A stretch of DNA of 64,000 bases from Spirometra erinaceieuropaei (GCA_902702965.1 CACRXP010000048.1:402994-466993), one strand, 5' to 3'; positions 1-12,179 are shown, counted from the first letter of the stretch. Translations and numbers: made by a program. The notes: a model not told the origin generated them from the sequence alone.

Positions 1-112
1 CACATACGCACAGGGATCGTCTCTGTAGTCCCCACGGCTCCTTCACCCACAGCCACTGCACTCAATCCTAGCACACCGACAAACACCGACCTCACCACTG
101 CCGACACCAGCT

Positions 113-328
113 ATGTGCACTCGGTCGATAGGTGTCCACCGCGCATCCACCTCACGCATCGGCCTGGCCGGTCACTTGCGAATCCATCGCACAGACACCA
201 ACGAGCCAGTGCATGGAGCACCAACATACAGTCGACGCATCCATCTCAACTGCCCTCACTGCATGCACACAGTCGCTCACCGTATGGACCTATTAGGCCA
301 CATGCGAACCCACAAAATTCTGCGGTAG
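113..328 (+). mobile_element. LINE-type 3' ORF end with C2H2 zinc finger (fragment, copy 1)
   Basis: The frame contains S-R-I-G-L-A-G-H-L-R-I-H, a spacer with G-A-P-T-Y-S-R-R, then an intact C2H2 finger (C-P-H-C, twelve residues, H-M-R-T-H) and a stop at 326-328. From established knowledge this two-finger ending is common in cestode LINE reverse-transcriptase ORFs. The first finger has lost its C-x2-C, and no RT domain is present. The following sequence to about 1000 is probably element 3' UTR. Confidence 0.7.
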
Positions 329-1108
329 ACAACCGCCGGTTAAATCACACTATCACATATTCCCTCACTTGCAAAACACAACATCATCACTCACTACCAG
401 CATCCATTTGCGGGAAGTTTGCGTCTCGGCTTCGTCTCCATTGCGGCCCCTCTGATGCATACGTGATTCGAGTCAAACGCCGTGGCCTAGAAGACTGCTG
501 ACGCCCCAACTCTGTTCACACAGTCTGCCCAGCTGTGTGCGTGTGTGTGTGTTTGTGCGGGGTGGCGGACTGGTGCACTGAGTGCCAGGCTTAAGAGGTC
601 CCTTCTTGACGTGACCTACGACACTCTCACTCATGTGAGGTATTACGCCGCCGAACACCCATTGTGTGAAATCCTGGCGCTTCTTATTTGGGGCCTGGCC
701 GACAAGGTCCTTAGACTATGTCAGCCACCGCACTAGGCAACTGACTGGCTCGGACAGTGGCTGGGGTGTGGGAATGGGAAGGGAGACTTGTGGTAGCCCT
801 TTGTCATACTTATGTTTATACACTGACTTTTGTAGTTATTCTACTTGCTAAGCATTTCCTAGACTCGCAGTTATCAAATTTGGACAGTCTCAGTTCTGCG
901 AAAATTCCCATATTCCGATTGAAGATTCAGTTGACGAACATATGTTTTTGGTAACTCATTATGAGGCCGATACATTTACATGGGTAATGGTCATTCTAAT
1001 TGTAGACAGGATATAAATGCGTCTCAGGGGCAGGGTTAATAGGACTCCATGTTCCCACGCCATCCACATGACGGAATCAGCGAGCTGAGAACGGTTGAGT
1101 TGGAGTGG

Positions 1109-1124
1109 GAGGGGGGGGGGGGGA
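1109..1124. repeat. G homopolymer run
   Basis: About 14 G; the counterpart at 40602-40611 is shorter. Similar G runs occur at 16329-16340 and 55333-55341. Length is likely unreliable. Confidence 0.8.
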
Positions 1125-1129
1125 AGGAG

Positions 1130-1440
1130 ATGCAAGTTCAATTCTCGCACATCTAATCGATACGAACCACTTAGCCGACGCCAAAGAAGCCTTTAAAGTT
1201 ATCTACTGTGCACCGGCACACTACTCTAAAGGCCTGCGCAAACTGGTGCTAGCCACAGCTGAAGCTCTCTGTTGTCAGAAGACGCTGACACAAGCAGTCT
1301 GTCTGCCCTGGCCGACTCCAGACGGTAACCGCACGCCGTCCCGACGTTCTGGGAGCAGTCACACGCACTCACAGCGCTTAAAATCTGACCGGAACCTTAT
1401 CCTTCCCCTCCTCCTACTCCGTGGGATCCAATTCAAGTGA
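1130..1440 (+). mobile_element. Retroelement-derived coding scrap (copy 1)
   Basis: The frame reads I-L-A-H-L-I-D-T-N-H, D-A-K-E-A-F-K-V-I-Y, A-T-A-E-A-L-C-C-Q-K and C-L-P-W-P. I associate this pattern with repetitive retroelement tails in flatworm genomes, from memory only. It ends in frame at 1440. Counterpart at 40617-40927, where the frame is interrupted near 40735. Confidence 0.35.
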
Positions 1441-2031
1441 GAGGACACGCCTAGGCGCGGCCTCGGCCGGGCCAGCCCCCCATTTTTGTAGTTTGTTAAA
1501 AACCTAGTCATTTGCTGTTTGGACCAGGGGTTGTGGCGTGGAGTGCCAAGGTCCGAGCTCGATCGTGCCATCCATCTGCGCCCCCCACCGCCTCCGGTCT
1601 TCTTTACTCTGTCTTGACACCGGGTCCAGGTGGGGGAACAGAGGGTGCGGTAGATGCTTTGCAAGTCACCGGGCCTGCTTTACCTTGCTGTGGAGCACAC
1701 GGCAGACATCATCGGAAACGGCTGTCGAAAGTGAAGGCTAGCGAGTAATTAGCATTGGTTCGCAACTTTCAGCATATTCCATTTTTTAGTAAGTTTCAGT
1801 ATATTTATTTGCCTTTTTTAAAAGCGTTCCTTTTGCAGGTGAAATCATGATCACCCCGAAATCATGAACTTCTCAAAACATTGATTGGAGGTTTTTCTGA
1901 ATAAAAATAAAGAGACAGATAAGTTGTGGTCAGCGACATCTCATACACTGTACCAGTCAAGCCGAACTCCAGAATGTTATTTGTATGGGTATTAAACAGT
2001 ACTAAGATGTGGAATAAATGTTTCTAATTAT

Positions 2032-2171
2032 GAGACTTTTCCAGGTTGTGAAATGTCCAGTCATTCAGCATTGTATCAGCGCATTTATTAATGTCGCTTA
2101 TGGAGTAGACAACTTCGGCCACAAATATCAGGAAATCTGATGAGCTCCTTATGAAATCATCATATTAGCGT
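2032..2171 (-). other. Weak exon-C-like remnant
   Basis: After a TATATTTCCAG acceptor-like site, the minus strand reads S-D-F-L-I-F-V-A-E-V-V-Y-S-I-S-D-I, loosely like the A-V-A-E region of exon C, and stops at 2032-2034. An upstream in-frame TAA and a length far below 303 bp argue against a working exon. The copy-2 equivalent (about 41655-41515) keeps the same short reading frame. This may be a decayed exon C or a chance resemblance. Confidence 0.15.
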
Positions 2172-2584
2172 CTGGAAATATATGATAGTTTTACCTTAAG
2201 TATGCGGCTTGGGGCTCGGAAATCCTGAATACAAGTGTGAGAGCAGATCGGGATCAGAAGTATTCAAAAATTAATGAAATTTGTAAGACCATGGACCCCT
2301 TTTTAAGCACGAAACTTAAATAACATGTGATGTTTTACAAAACGGGCAAAAGAAAGAAAACTTTTACGCATGCTCTCTGTAAAATATATTTGGCTATATA
2401 AGGGTACCACAATCAGTGGGAATAATTCGCGGCTTATTACGAAACCATTTCTGCAGAGTCTAACTTGCTTAAATAGCCGATAACAAACTTATTTGAAAGC
2501 CGGCAGTCTTCCACGACTGGAATATTTTAAAATCTTGCGGCATGATAGTTCGTTTGGCGGCAACGGCATAGAGGAGGACTCTAC

Positions 2585-2874
2585 TTAACTGTCAGTAGAC
2601 TGTGGATTGCACCATACCTGATTTAAGTTAAAGGGAGTTTTATGGGTGGGACATCACGCTGGACAGCAAGCTGACAAAATGTAAGAAAACACAAAAATTG
2701 CCTGAATGTATGCCGAAAGTCTTATCCTGCACTATTGTACGACAACGGAAATTTTACAAAATAATCGATGTAGTGGGAAGTGATCGTTGTTGGCGGTGTA
2801 TTTTCTGCGACAGCCTGCAAATATATGTTAAGATAAAACCCATACGACACGATCCACAGTCTACTGACAGTTAA
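2585..2874. mobile_element. Short TIR element (MITE-like), possible TTAA target site
   Basis: Begins TTAACTGTCAGTAGACTG and ends with its reverse complement CAGTCTACTGACAGTTAA. The arms extend about 20 bp beyond TTAA, and the element is 290 bp. TTAA at both ends fits a TTAA target-site duplication as in piggyBac-type elements, but the arm sequence does not begin with the usual CCC. No ORF. Confidence 0.7.
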
Positions 2875-3333
2875 GTGGGGTACTTCGCTATACCATTGCC
2901 CCGTTTGGCAAATATACTTAGATAATGTTTTCGAACTGACAACACATTTAAGAATTTCAGTTGAAAACCATTGGCAGCTTGCATTAAGACGGCTTCTTAT
3001 TAAAAAGGTTTAGAGCGCATGTTGCTACAGTTAGATTCAAATCGCTGGAAGTTTATCGTCCCCTTCTTACAAAGACGTTAATTTGCTCCACTAGTCGAAC
3101 GCTTCTCTGCGGAATACACTGAAGTTTTCTTTACCAGCTTAAGTAGCAACTATCTGCCTTGCCTTGGGGAGTCGACGCTCACCCTCACCAACCAAAAAAA
3201 TACTAAGAACACAGAGAGTAAATATTCGCAGGCTTTAAAAGACGTGTATGTTTGTTAGAGAGGATGGTTGCTGCTCACATCCACAAAGCAATATAAAAAT
3301 ATTTAAAACATAAAGAGAAGAGAGGTTGCTTAC

Positions 3334-5183
3334 CTTTAGAAAAACGTGAATGTTAATTAGGGAGAACGTGAGATTGCACGCCAGCTTCAAAACGGAAGCC
3401 TCTCGAATGGTCGTAACGTGAAAGCACTCATTTATTTCTGGAGCAGGTTGAACAGTCATTCGAAAGTATGTTTGGGCGGTTGCCCTGTATTGGGCGTTTA
3501 AGGAAAATACAGAACTCGCGCGAAATCTCTCAGCTAGAATGTCCCCCAGGCGGAAATTTCCTCCAGTGTGCGAACAAACTTGCCAGGCTTGATTAGGGAT
3601 ACATAGAAAGACCGCATTAGCAGCTAAGTAGACGGAGAGTGTTCATAACTAAAATACTAACCGAGTATAATTTAAATCAAATTAATGTTTGCGACAAAAC
3701 GGATTTTACAGTAAGTGGACTAACTAATGTAACGGAAATTCCGAAATGGTTTTTTCGCTTCAAGAAGACTAAGTAAGCAGGATTGTAAAACCAATCACTC
3801 CGCAACATAATTATATAATATTTCAGCTACTTTAAACTACTAGCTTTCAACCGATCTTCTTTCCGGCTGCATGCAAAACCACGATCTATAAAAAAAACCC
3901 TTAATTAGCATGCATTTTTCTCACTAATTTTAAAGTCCTTAAAATGCATTTATGTTTCAAGGAAAACGTGCATAACAATTATCCATTATTTTACTCAATT
4001 GGTAGAAGTTGACGTCTTCTTCCGATTTTATACTCGGAGTAAAAGTAAAATTCGCTTTTCAAAAACATTTCCAATTTTCAAATAATTATGAATTCGAACT
4101 GCCGTTACGCTGGCATTCAGGGTTTTGAAACCACAAGCCGTATATTTTCTGCGTACGTAAAACCATACATTTCTCTATGGTAGTTAGAGCAGACCAAATG
4201 AAGTTCATAAAATTCAGAAGTGGATTAGAGCCAAACTGTTAATTTTACAAGCAGAGACATGATGATTTATGAACATGCACTTCAGGGTATAAAGAAACTC
4301 ACGAAAGCCGAATAATACCTTTTCTTTCAGTATACAATTGAAAGTAGACGTAGTTTAACCCGATAAGCATTGGAATGATTATTTTTACGCCTGCTTTCCA
4401 TGAAATATGAATGATCTTTTAGGGGCATCAACAATAAGGGAGAAAAATGCATGCTAATTAAGTGCTCCGTTTCACAGAGCGTGGTTTTTGCATGCGGCCA
4501 GAATGAAGTTCATTCTAAAGCCGACAATCTTAGATAGCTGAATCATTATAGAATTATGTTGCAGGGTAATTAGTTTTACAACCCTACTTAACGAATCTTT
4601 TCGAAACGAAAGCGCGATTCGGAATTTCGGTTTACATTTCATGAGTTAGCTCGCCTATCGTATATATGCGTGCCAATTCGCATCCAAGGCAAGGTTAGCA
4701 GAAGTTTTCTTAGGTTTGTGAAGGCATTTTTGAGACCAACGATCGCTGTTCTAGTTAAAGTTAAATCTGGGCGAATTTGATTATTTCGCTAATGGACGAT
4801 CTTCTAATGTTAACGAATTATATAAATTAAATTGATAGTCGGAGAATTATTCTTTGATATTTGCAGTGCTGTTATATCACAAATATTTTTGGAAGTCCGA
4901 AGCAATGTAAATTATCAAGCACGCAGATGGCTTAGATCAGGAAATTGTACTCGACACAAATGCTGTTAAACATACTGCCATTATAAATAACAGCGTATCA
5001 TACTTTAAATAAGTAAACTTCACTTTGACAGTAAATATGCGAAAACGAGAAATTGCAATGTATTATGCTAAATAAGGACATGGGTGTTTCGAACCTACGT
5101 GTCTTCACGGACTTCCAACAGGCCCAATTACACCGAAGTTGTTGAGATATCACTAACCACCAAATTATTACCGCCTTGAACAT
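3334..5183 (-). CDS. Gene 3 (5' part): exons A and B of the secreted family; exon C expected left of the window
   Basis: Exon A is 5183-5099 (85 bp, donor GTAGGT) and exon B is 3587-3334 (254 bp, acceptor ..AATCAAG, donor GTAAGC), both minus and open. Exon A reads M-F-K-A-V-I-I-W-W-L-V-I, a signal-peptide core, up to A-C22-W-K-S-V-K-T. Exon B reads W-Q-V-C-S-H-T-G-G-N, then D-I-L-A-E-R-F-R-A, and ends V-F-L-K at a phase 0 donor. Intron 1 (1.5 kb) contains an inverted-repeat element at 3708-4660. No convincing exon C lies between 3333 and 1. In the tandem copy the matching exon C is at 38296-37994, outside the part of the duplication visible in copy 1. This gene's exon C therefore probably lies about 1.2 kb left of base 1. 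It is divergent (head to head) to gene 1, 3.9 kb apart. Confidence 0.7.
3708..4660. mobile_element. Long inverted-repeat element (foldback type), in gene 3 intron 1
   Basis: The left arm (3708 to about 4075) and right arm (about 4300-4660) are inverted copies: G-T-A-A-G-T-G-G-A-C-T-A-A-C-T at the left, A-T-G-A-G-T-T-A-G-C at the right. About 230 bp of non-inverted core lies between. No transposase ORF. Family termini resemble GTAGGTTGGCTAACTCATGA. Non-autonomous. Confidence 0.75.
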
Positions 5184-5189
5184 GGTGCT

Positions 5190-6190
5190 GGTTTTGCATG
5201 CAAAGAACTTCTTTATATAAAGTCCACGTGGTCGGATAAGAAGTCACGAGGCAAGAAACTTTAGAGCAAGTGCTATGCTCCGGTTCTTTACATACACCTG
5301 GGTTGAGGGCTAAACTTGATAGATGACTGAAAAAATAAAGTGACTGACACTGCGGGGTCACAGTCGGAGCGTCGACCAACATTTCACAAAGACAACTTTC
5401 AGGCCAATTTATTCAACCGAGGCGAATAGCTTGAGGCAATTAGAAACGAACTGTTTAAGTATCGATGGTCCACAGATTGTCGACACGGTGCAGCCGAGAG
5501 AAAGAGACAATGAAACGTTGAAAACGGAGTGATGTTATCATTGACACCGGACTCTGGAAAACGAAATCTGACACCAAATTTAGCCTCCCCGCGATGCAAA
5601 ATTCGTCACCATTTCTGTTTAACTGCCTGCATGAGTGAAATTGCCATGTATGAAACCCTTTCAGTCATTTGAAATGGTAGTTCTATGCTTTTTTGATTGC
5701 TTTATTATACCAGTTTTCTACGTAAATTTACCAAGTCATCGTCTGCTCCAGGAATCTTACAGTGCGTATTTATTCTTTTTTGGCCGGGTTTACTTGCGCT
5801 GAACAAGATATTTCAATTCGGCTGCGTAAACGGTTAACAGCGGAATTCTTGTCACTTGTTGTCTTTTCCATCTATGTTGAGTAATTCTTAAGGAACATTA
5901 TTAAGCGGACACGTACAATGCTTTTTGTGTGGACATTTCACGATATCGAAAAACTAAAAAGTTACAAACTTTGTAAAGGCAGAGAAAGCTCATTCTTCGA
6001 GAAGAAAAATAAAGACACGTAACTGATTCAGTTCTGTTTCGTGTGAAGAAAGATAGCGAGCGGCGTTACGTTATCGGTTTGTTAAAAAGTTTGAAAAAAG
6101 ACCCATGAACGTCGAGAAGGAGAAATGTATTCGAAAAGCAAGTAATTACCTGCAAACCGTGTAAATGTAAACACTTATGCACTCATACAG
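5190..6190. other. No gene recognised
   Basis: Sequence upstream of gene 3, collinear with 44600-45590. It probably includes the gene 3 promoter and 5' UTR. Short minus-strand frames here (5382-5128, 5599-5399) are not preserved as a unit in copy 2. Confidence 0.5.
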
Positions 6191-6499
6191 TACAAGAGTG
6201 ACCGATCTCATGAAATTCTAGTTAGAAAGATTTACTTAGGTGGATTTGTAATATACTTATCTTGCGGAATAATCTCATAACATTTAAGACTCGTCAGGAT
6301 GTTGAATTTCGAATGCACTTCTTTCCGATCCCATAAATGAGAACGTTATATGTGGGCATTCTCACGCTCCTAACCCAAGTTCCCATTCTTAGGCTTCGTA
6401 ATAGTTCATTGGGCGTGAATGTGTAATGGAAGGGAAGCTTCTCGGAGGCGCAATATGATCAAGTTTAGCAGAACTTGCCGGCAAGAAATAAGACCTGCG

Positions 6500-7430
6500 G
6501 TCCTTGTTGTTTTCACGATTTTAGGATTGGAAAGACAATCGTCAATTTAAGGGAAAAGCTGTTCGTAAATACCGGTATATCAGATTGATTTGGATGGACG
6601 CAGTAATCCAGGGCATGGTTGGAGCGTGCGTCTCTGATTTACGAAGAAATATGACGTCAACGCTTCAGGTTCGTCACTTAAACAGGTGGATGGTTGGATT
6701 GAATTTTGGGTAGCGGATCTCATTCAATGACTGACTGATTACACAACCTTTCGATACGGGACGACCCAGCCTAGGCTCAGGGCCTAATGTCACCCCTCTG
6801 GCCTTAAAGGGTTTTTTGCGTCTGCTATGCCCAGATTTGGCAAACCATGGCCTTGTGTCGTGGTGTGCGCTGACACTACTCTGGAAACTGGTTACCTGCC
6901 AGTAGATGTCCGTGCGCTCCCACTGAGTACGTAGTTCTTGAGCATGGCTAGGAAATATTTTTCCTGTTTCTGACCCTTCACTTTCTTGTCGGTTAAAATC
7001 CTGGTCATTTGCTGATGGCAAAATTTTTAGGTTCGGAAACACAATCATCAAGCTAAGGGGAGAAGCAGTTCGTAAATATCGGTATATCAGATATATTTTT
7101 GAATGGGGATGTTTAAGGTATGATTCAATACTCTATGGCATGGTAGGAGTGTGCGTATCGGATTTATTAAGAAATATGCCGTCACGGTTTTAGGTACGTT
7201 GCTCCAAATGTTGGTAATAAGGTCAAAGATCTCGATTAGCAAAAAAATTGTATTGCCTACTTTGATGAGGCTTTCGGTGATTGCCACGTTGATTTTTATT
7301 ATTTTTTAAACGGATGTTGTCAGAGTGTTAATTCGGCCAAGAGAATATCAGAAAGGATTCATTCGCAGTGCGAAATGCTTATCGCGACAACTGTGCAATT
7401 TGACTTACAGACAGGTAAATGAAGTATGTT
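6500..7430. repeat. Dispersed repeat family R (copy at 6.5 kb)
   Basis: Contains a segment shared with 12550-12990, 51340-51780 and 55455-56250 (GCGTCTGCTATGCCCA, GATGTCCGTGCGCTCCCACT). Internally about 6510-6670 is repeated at 7020-7205. No credible ORF; the minus-strand frame at 7051-6674 looks incidental. Confidence 0.6.
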
Positions 7431-7439
7431 CGGTTCATT

Positions 7440-9030
7440 AAAAACCGTTAAGCGGCACACAGTGTATGAATAGTAATGCAGAAAAAGAGCGCATGAAACG
7501 TATGCAGTGAGTGCACGTTTGAAATGACAATTTTGTCAATTTCCAAATAATGGACAATAGGTTTGCTAAGTAAGTTGTATGCTAGCAAGCACTCTAATTT
7601 GAACATTTAGACCCAGCAATTATTAAATACGCCTTTGACTGAACTCGTGTGACAAAGTTGTTGTCATGCCGAGAGCCGAAGCTGGATTCGCATTTTTCAT
7701 TGAAACACTTAAGTGTATAATATTTTTGTGAGTACTTGTCAAGACCAAAAAACAACTCCAACCACCGTCATCAACACCGCCCCTTCCAACATTTTACCAT
7801 TAAAAATGCTGTGGATCAACCCACATTTGGGCAGAAGTCCAAATTCTTCGTGAGAGTTCAGAACTCATTTTCTAAGCTTTCGGAAATTCATCCAGGTTTG
7901 AGGTTTATTCAAACGTTTGCTGGAGCGCTTATTTTGTAGTGTTACATGAAATATTACCAGTTTATTCGCTTTATATATGTCTTTCTTCATATTTTTCTTG
8001 GACCGCATTGGTAGCTATATTTACTTGTACCCAGTTGCATTCGCTGGTATTGGTAAGGAACGTGAATATTAACCGACCCATCTTCGCAGAAATGAAAGCG
8101 ACGTTTCAATAAATTCCATGAAGGCTAATTGCAGTCCGCTCTGAGCCCAACCCTTAACCTAATCCTAATTTGAACCCCAATCTCACAGGAATAAAACGCA
8201 AAGACACATGTATTGCGGAGTTCTTATTTCCGTATTTCATCGGTAAAATTGCAACCGATGAAAATAATCCTCAACTTTGCGTTAGTGTGGTATTTAAGCA
8301 TACATCGTCACCTCAAACTGGTGGGTCAAGACAACATGTATGTTGGTTAACATGGTAGGACGACGCCGACCACAAACATCAACAGCAAAAGCACCACCAC
8401 CACCACCACCACAGTTTAATTGGCATTCGTCTTATAGTAGTAGTAGCGGCAGCCGTCGCAGCGGCATGGCATTCACTTTTAACCACTGATGATTTTTTTC
8501 CACAAAGCTCTAAATTGATTTCTTTTCAAATACATCCACAGGCATAGATTGCTGTCATCATAGAAAAGGTCTACTGCAAATTTTGCATCTCTCTCGAAAA
8601 TGAAATTTTCCAGGCTGAATTAGTGTGGTATTTACATCGAAAATTAATCATTGTCTAAGTACTCGCGAGTGCCTGCTTGGAAGAAAACCACTGTTTGCAC
8701 AACCTAGCGTCAGTCCGCTGGATCCGGCGACCACGTTGTCCACTTATGACACAAATGCCTTCTGGCGCCGTCAAGAGCGGCTTGAAATTGCATTCCTAAC
8801 CGCAGTTACGGTTTACATGAATATAGTAGACTATAATCATTGACGACGTCAAGTGCTCATGACATTAGGCTTTTTCCATAAGATGGTGTACATAGTGTTC
8901 TGCAGAAATTGTGACCTTTTACCGATCCGCAAAAAAACGCTGGCAAAATTTCACAGAGTCTTGCTCCCAGTAATTCTAATTGGTGATTTGGTTCATATAA
9001 AAATGGTATCTGAAATTCGAAAAAAACAGT
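7440..9030. other. No gene recognised; upstream of gene 1
   Basis: Present only in copy 1. It contains the CAC microsatellite and a short degenerate CCCTAA-like patch near 8145-8180. The frame at 8625-8843 ends L-E-I-A-F-L-T-A-V and is too weakly like exon B to call. Confidence 0.4.
8392..8413. repeat. (CAC)n microsatellite
   Basis: About seven ACC/CAC units. No copy-2 counterpart, because that region is replaced. Confidence 0.85.
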
Positions 9031-9048
9031 TTTATGTCATCGTCAGCC

Positions 9049-11911
9049 ATGTCCTATAGCCTGTTCATTAAAATATTTATTCTACTTCAGCAGCTACCAT
9101 CAAACATGGCCTGCAAGACGGCAGTGGAAACACGTAAGGCTGAAACTTTTTATGCATATATTTTATCCATATGTCTTATTATGGAACAAGTTGTATTTAG
9201 ATTATATGTATACATATAGTTCCAGTAAATTAGTTTATATTCGACAGTATATTTAAGGTTAGTGGGTTAAAAGGCAGTTCACAAATAGCCTAAGCATATG
9301 AACCATTTTCCCTATCAATAATCTCTTCAAATATTTTTGTAAACATGAGTTCTAAATAGCATTCATTCAAAGCGGGTTTTTTTTGCAAATGTTTTGTGCA
9401 CTCCTATTCTAGCCTGGTCGTTTTGTCCACACAGCCGAGGGATCGTTCAGTTATACGATGTCTTGCTGCAAAGACTTCATGCATATGCCGAATTTTCCGT
9501 AAAAGTGAAATACACGTGGGACACTGTAACGCGTTTTTGGATGGCCGCTGAAACCGATCCCACACTGCATTCTTGCTCCACGGTTGCTGGCATTCAGGAG
9601 TTCTAGGTGCTAAAGCTGGTCTGCAATCTTACCCTACCACGAATAAGCATCACTCTCTTTCTTGATGTAAGCATTGTGAATTTGCTTGCAATGTTTGCTA
9701 CGTTTTTGGTTGACGAGTGCGAGCAAATAGTCATAGTGTTTTCCTTCGCAATGCATGACTTAATTTGAAAATTGTGTGAATAAATGGGAGATGCGTCCTT
9801 ACGCTGTCGACTGTGCAAGTTACATAGTCGGTAGCGCATGAGGAAATTTAGTGCCGGCGATGAGCCATTTAAATGCATTTCCTGCATTTGCCAGTTAACA
9901 AAATGCGACTGGTGTTAATAAAGCGAAGGACTGTTTATTCAGTAAAACGTCATTAGAGTAAAAGCACTGACTTTTGATCTTGCTAATGACTGGCAATACC
10001 ATAATAAAAAAGATAATTATTATCGGGGGAAGTAGATTCTGCTTATCGTCCAGTCCATATTATTTAGGGAAGAAAAAAATGACAATTTCCATTGAAAACT
10101 TCAAAAGACAAGTTCGTGTGCATACGTCTGCTTTTGATAAATTCCTTTAAGGCCTGTAAAATTATATGGCTATTTAAGTAATGAATTAAAAGATACTGGC
10201 TAGAATCCCCACCCCAAACTGGAGCTACAGCATGATTCTGTACATGCCGGTATGTTTTAAGTCATTATTTTAATAGACATATTATTGTAAAGGCCTGACG
10301 AGACTTCATCGTACGCAGAATAATGCTCGTCAAATTGCCTTTAGAAAATACAACTATTATTTTATTCAAATTGTTGTTGAATCAGGTCGGAAATTTAATG
10401 CCGCTACATACAAATCTGTCCAAAATATTTTGTGCCAAAATTGAGCTTTGCTTTAGCGTTAAAAACTACGTTGGAGATGGTGTTTCCTTCAACGTTTGAG
10501 GTGGCCTAGCGTACATTATGTGGGCCAAATTATGACAAGTCAAAAGAAATTCCGAAATGCATTTTCAATTCGCAATGTATTATTAAGCATGGTTTTAAAA
10601 CTAATCACCATGAAACACACTTCTATAATACTTCAGTTAAATCGGGGTGCATTCTTTCGAACTAACTTATTTCCGACTGCATACAAGAATAATAAACTAC
10701 AAAAATAACTGCGTATGTACCATGCAATTTCGCATTGATTTTCAATGCCCTTGACAATTCAATCATATTTCATGAAAACATGCATACTATATTCATTCTT
10801 CTATTTATTTGGTAGAAAATCACGCCTTTTTCCAATTTTCTACTCGAAGGAATTAGATAACTCGGTTTAAGACAAGTTTTCTAATTCGCGAATAATTTTG
10901 AACCCGGCCTGCTGTTATACTTACATTCAGGGTTTTAAAACTACAAGCTGTTTTGTTTCCGCGCATGGAAATCCACACTTTTCTACGGTAATAAAGGGGG
11001 ACCATAGAGGATTCATAACATTAAGCAGTAGATTTAATACGCATTGTTAAATTTACAAGACCTATTGTTAAATGCAGAGATATGACGATTTATGAACAGC
11101 CATTCATGGAGTTTAAAAATCATACAATTAGAAACTTTTTAAAAGCCGCATTATCTCTCTCCTTCGAATTCAGAATAAGAACAAGACGTAATTCTCTACC
11201 TAATGAGAAAAACACGAATATTTTTGTGCATATTTTCCATGAAATATAATTGGAGTATTAGGGGCATCTAAAATTATTCAGAAAGTTACGAGGTATATGA
11301 GTAGTCAAGTTCTACAAAGTGTGGATTGTTCATGCAGCGGGAAGTAAGCTCATTCGAAAGCCGGTATTCTGAGGTAACTGAAATATTATAGAATTATGCT
11401 GCGGACTGAAAATTTTTATAAACCCCCCTTATAAGTCTTTTCGAAGCGATAACGCATTTCGGAATTTCGGTTGACATTTCATGAGTTAGCCCACCTACTT
11501 TACGAGGTAACATTACATTAACCAATGCTGCACCTCGGACACTTTGACTGACATTCTTTGAATAGCGAGCCCAAAAGACGCTCACGTTCATTCTGATGTC
11601 TGCTTTAGTTAAGGACCCCCGGTAGGCACGGGCGTGGGATCCAGTTCCAGACACTCGATTCCATGCACTTTGATGTGGAGAATGTAACTGCTGTCGCCGA
11701 GTTTTTCATTTTATCCAGCAATTTGGCAGAGAAGAGAGTGCTTCATTTAGATGCACTCGTATTCAACAGCCTATCTGTGGAAGACATTTCTTCACAAGTG
11801 AGTAATTTGTTGCCAATGAAAGCGGCTTGGAGAGATGGCATTCCAAAAATCATCAATCGTCTTGCAACAGATGCGGTGTCAAATAATGTTGGCATGACTT
11901 GCCTCCTGTAA
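9049..11911 (+). pseudogene. Gene 1: three-exon member of the secreted family, one in-frame stop
   Basis: Exons are 9049-9133, 9413-9666 and 11609-11911, exactly 85, 254 and 303 bp as in gene 2. Donors are GTAAGG (9134) and GTAAGC (9667); acceptors are ..ATTCTAG and ..GCTTTAG. Exon A encodes a signal peptide (M-S-Y-S-L-F-I-K-I-F-I-L-L) and Cys22. Exon B has W-S-F-C and T-D-P-T-L-H-S-C. Codon 93 (9604-9606) is TAG where gene 3 has TCC (Ser), immediately before V-L-K-L-V-C. Exon C is fully open, with an E-N-V-T-A-V-A-E sequon and a T-C-L-L end. An AATAAA lies at 11947-11952, 36 bases after the stop. Met at 9034 is an alternative start, but the family alignment favours 9049. Intron 2 contains a full inverted-repeat element (10515-11500). 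One stop in an otherwise open 642-bp frame means a young pseudogene, a truncated protein or a base-call error. Confidence 0.72.
10515..11500. mobile_element. Long inverted-repeat element, in gene 1 intron 2
   Basis: Left arm from about 10515 and right arm ending TTAGCCCACCTAC near 11500, inverted to each other over about 370 bp. The core contains a CATTCAGGGTTTT motif shared with the other copies. Confidence 0.75.
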
Positions 11912-12179
11912 AATCTTCCATGTATGGTCATTTTAGCTCTTGACGTAATAAATACGCATGAGTCAATATCTTTTGAATGCTGAAAAAAGTGGTTTGAAAT
12001 AGAGCAGTTTTCTATTGCATTTTGTTGTTTTATTCTGTTTTGGTCTACCTCATCCCGTCGAAATTATGGCGGAATTCATAATTATCTGGCAAGAATGCAC
12101 ATTTATGTATAGGTGTGCGTCCAGATGGCAGCATTTTGAGTTGAACAGGATCAGGTGCACTTATAATTGATCTTTAGGC

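Noticed and set aside
115..501. 128-codon ORF overlapping the zinc-finger frame
   Set aside because: Out-of-frame shadow of the C2H2 frame at 113-328.
5080..5100. tRNA B-box-like GGTTCGAAAC on the minus strand
   Set aside because: It overlaps the exon A donor region of gene 3, has no A box or cloverleaf, and is conserved as splice context.
6674..7051. 125-codon minus ORF repeated at 55563-55844
   Set aside because: It falls in the dispersed repeat R, and the frames do not stay open across all copies; no domain.
8625..8843. Possible extra exon B of the secreted family
   Set aside because: Only a few hydrophobic positions match; W-x-x-C, GGN and the 254-bp boundaries are missing.
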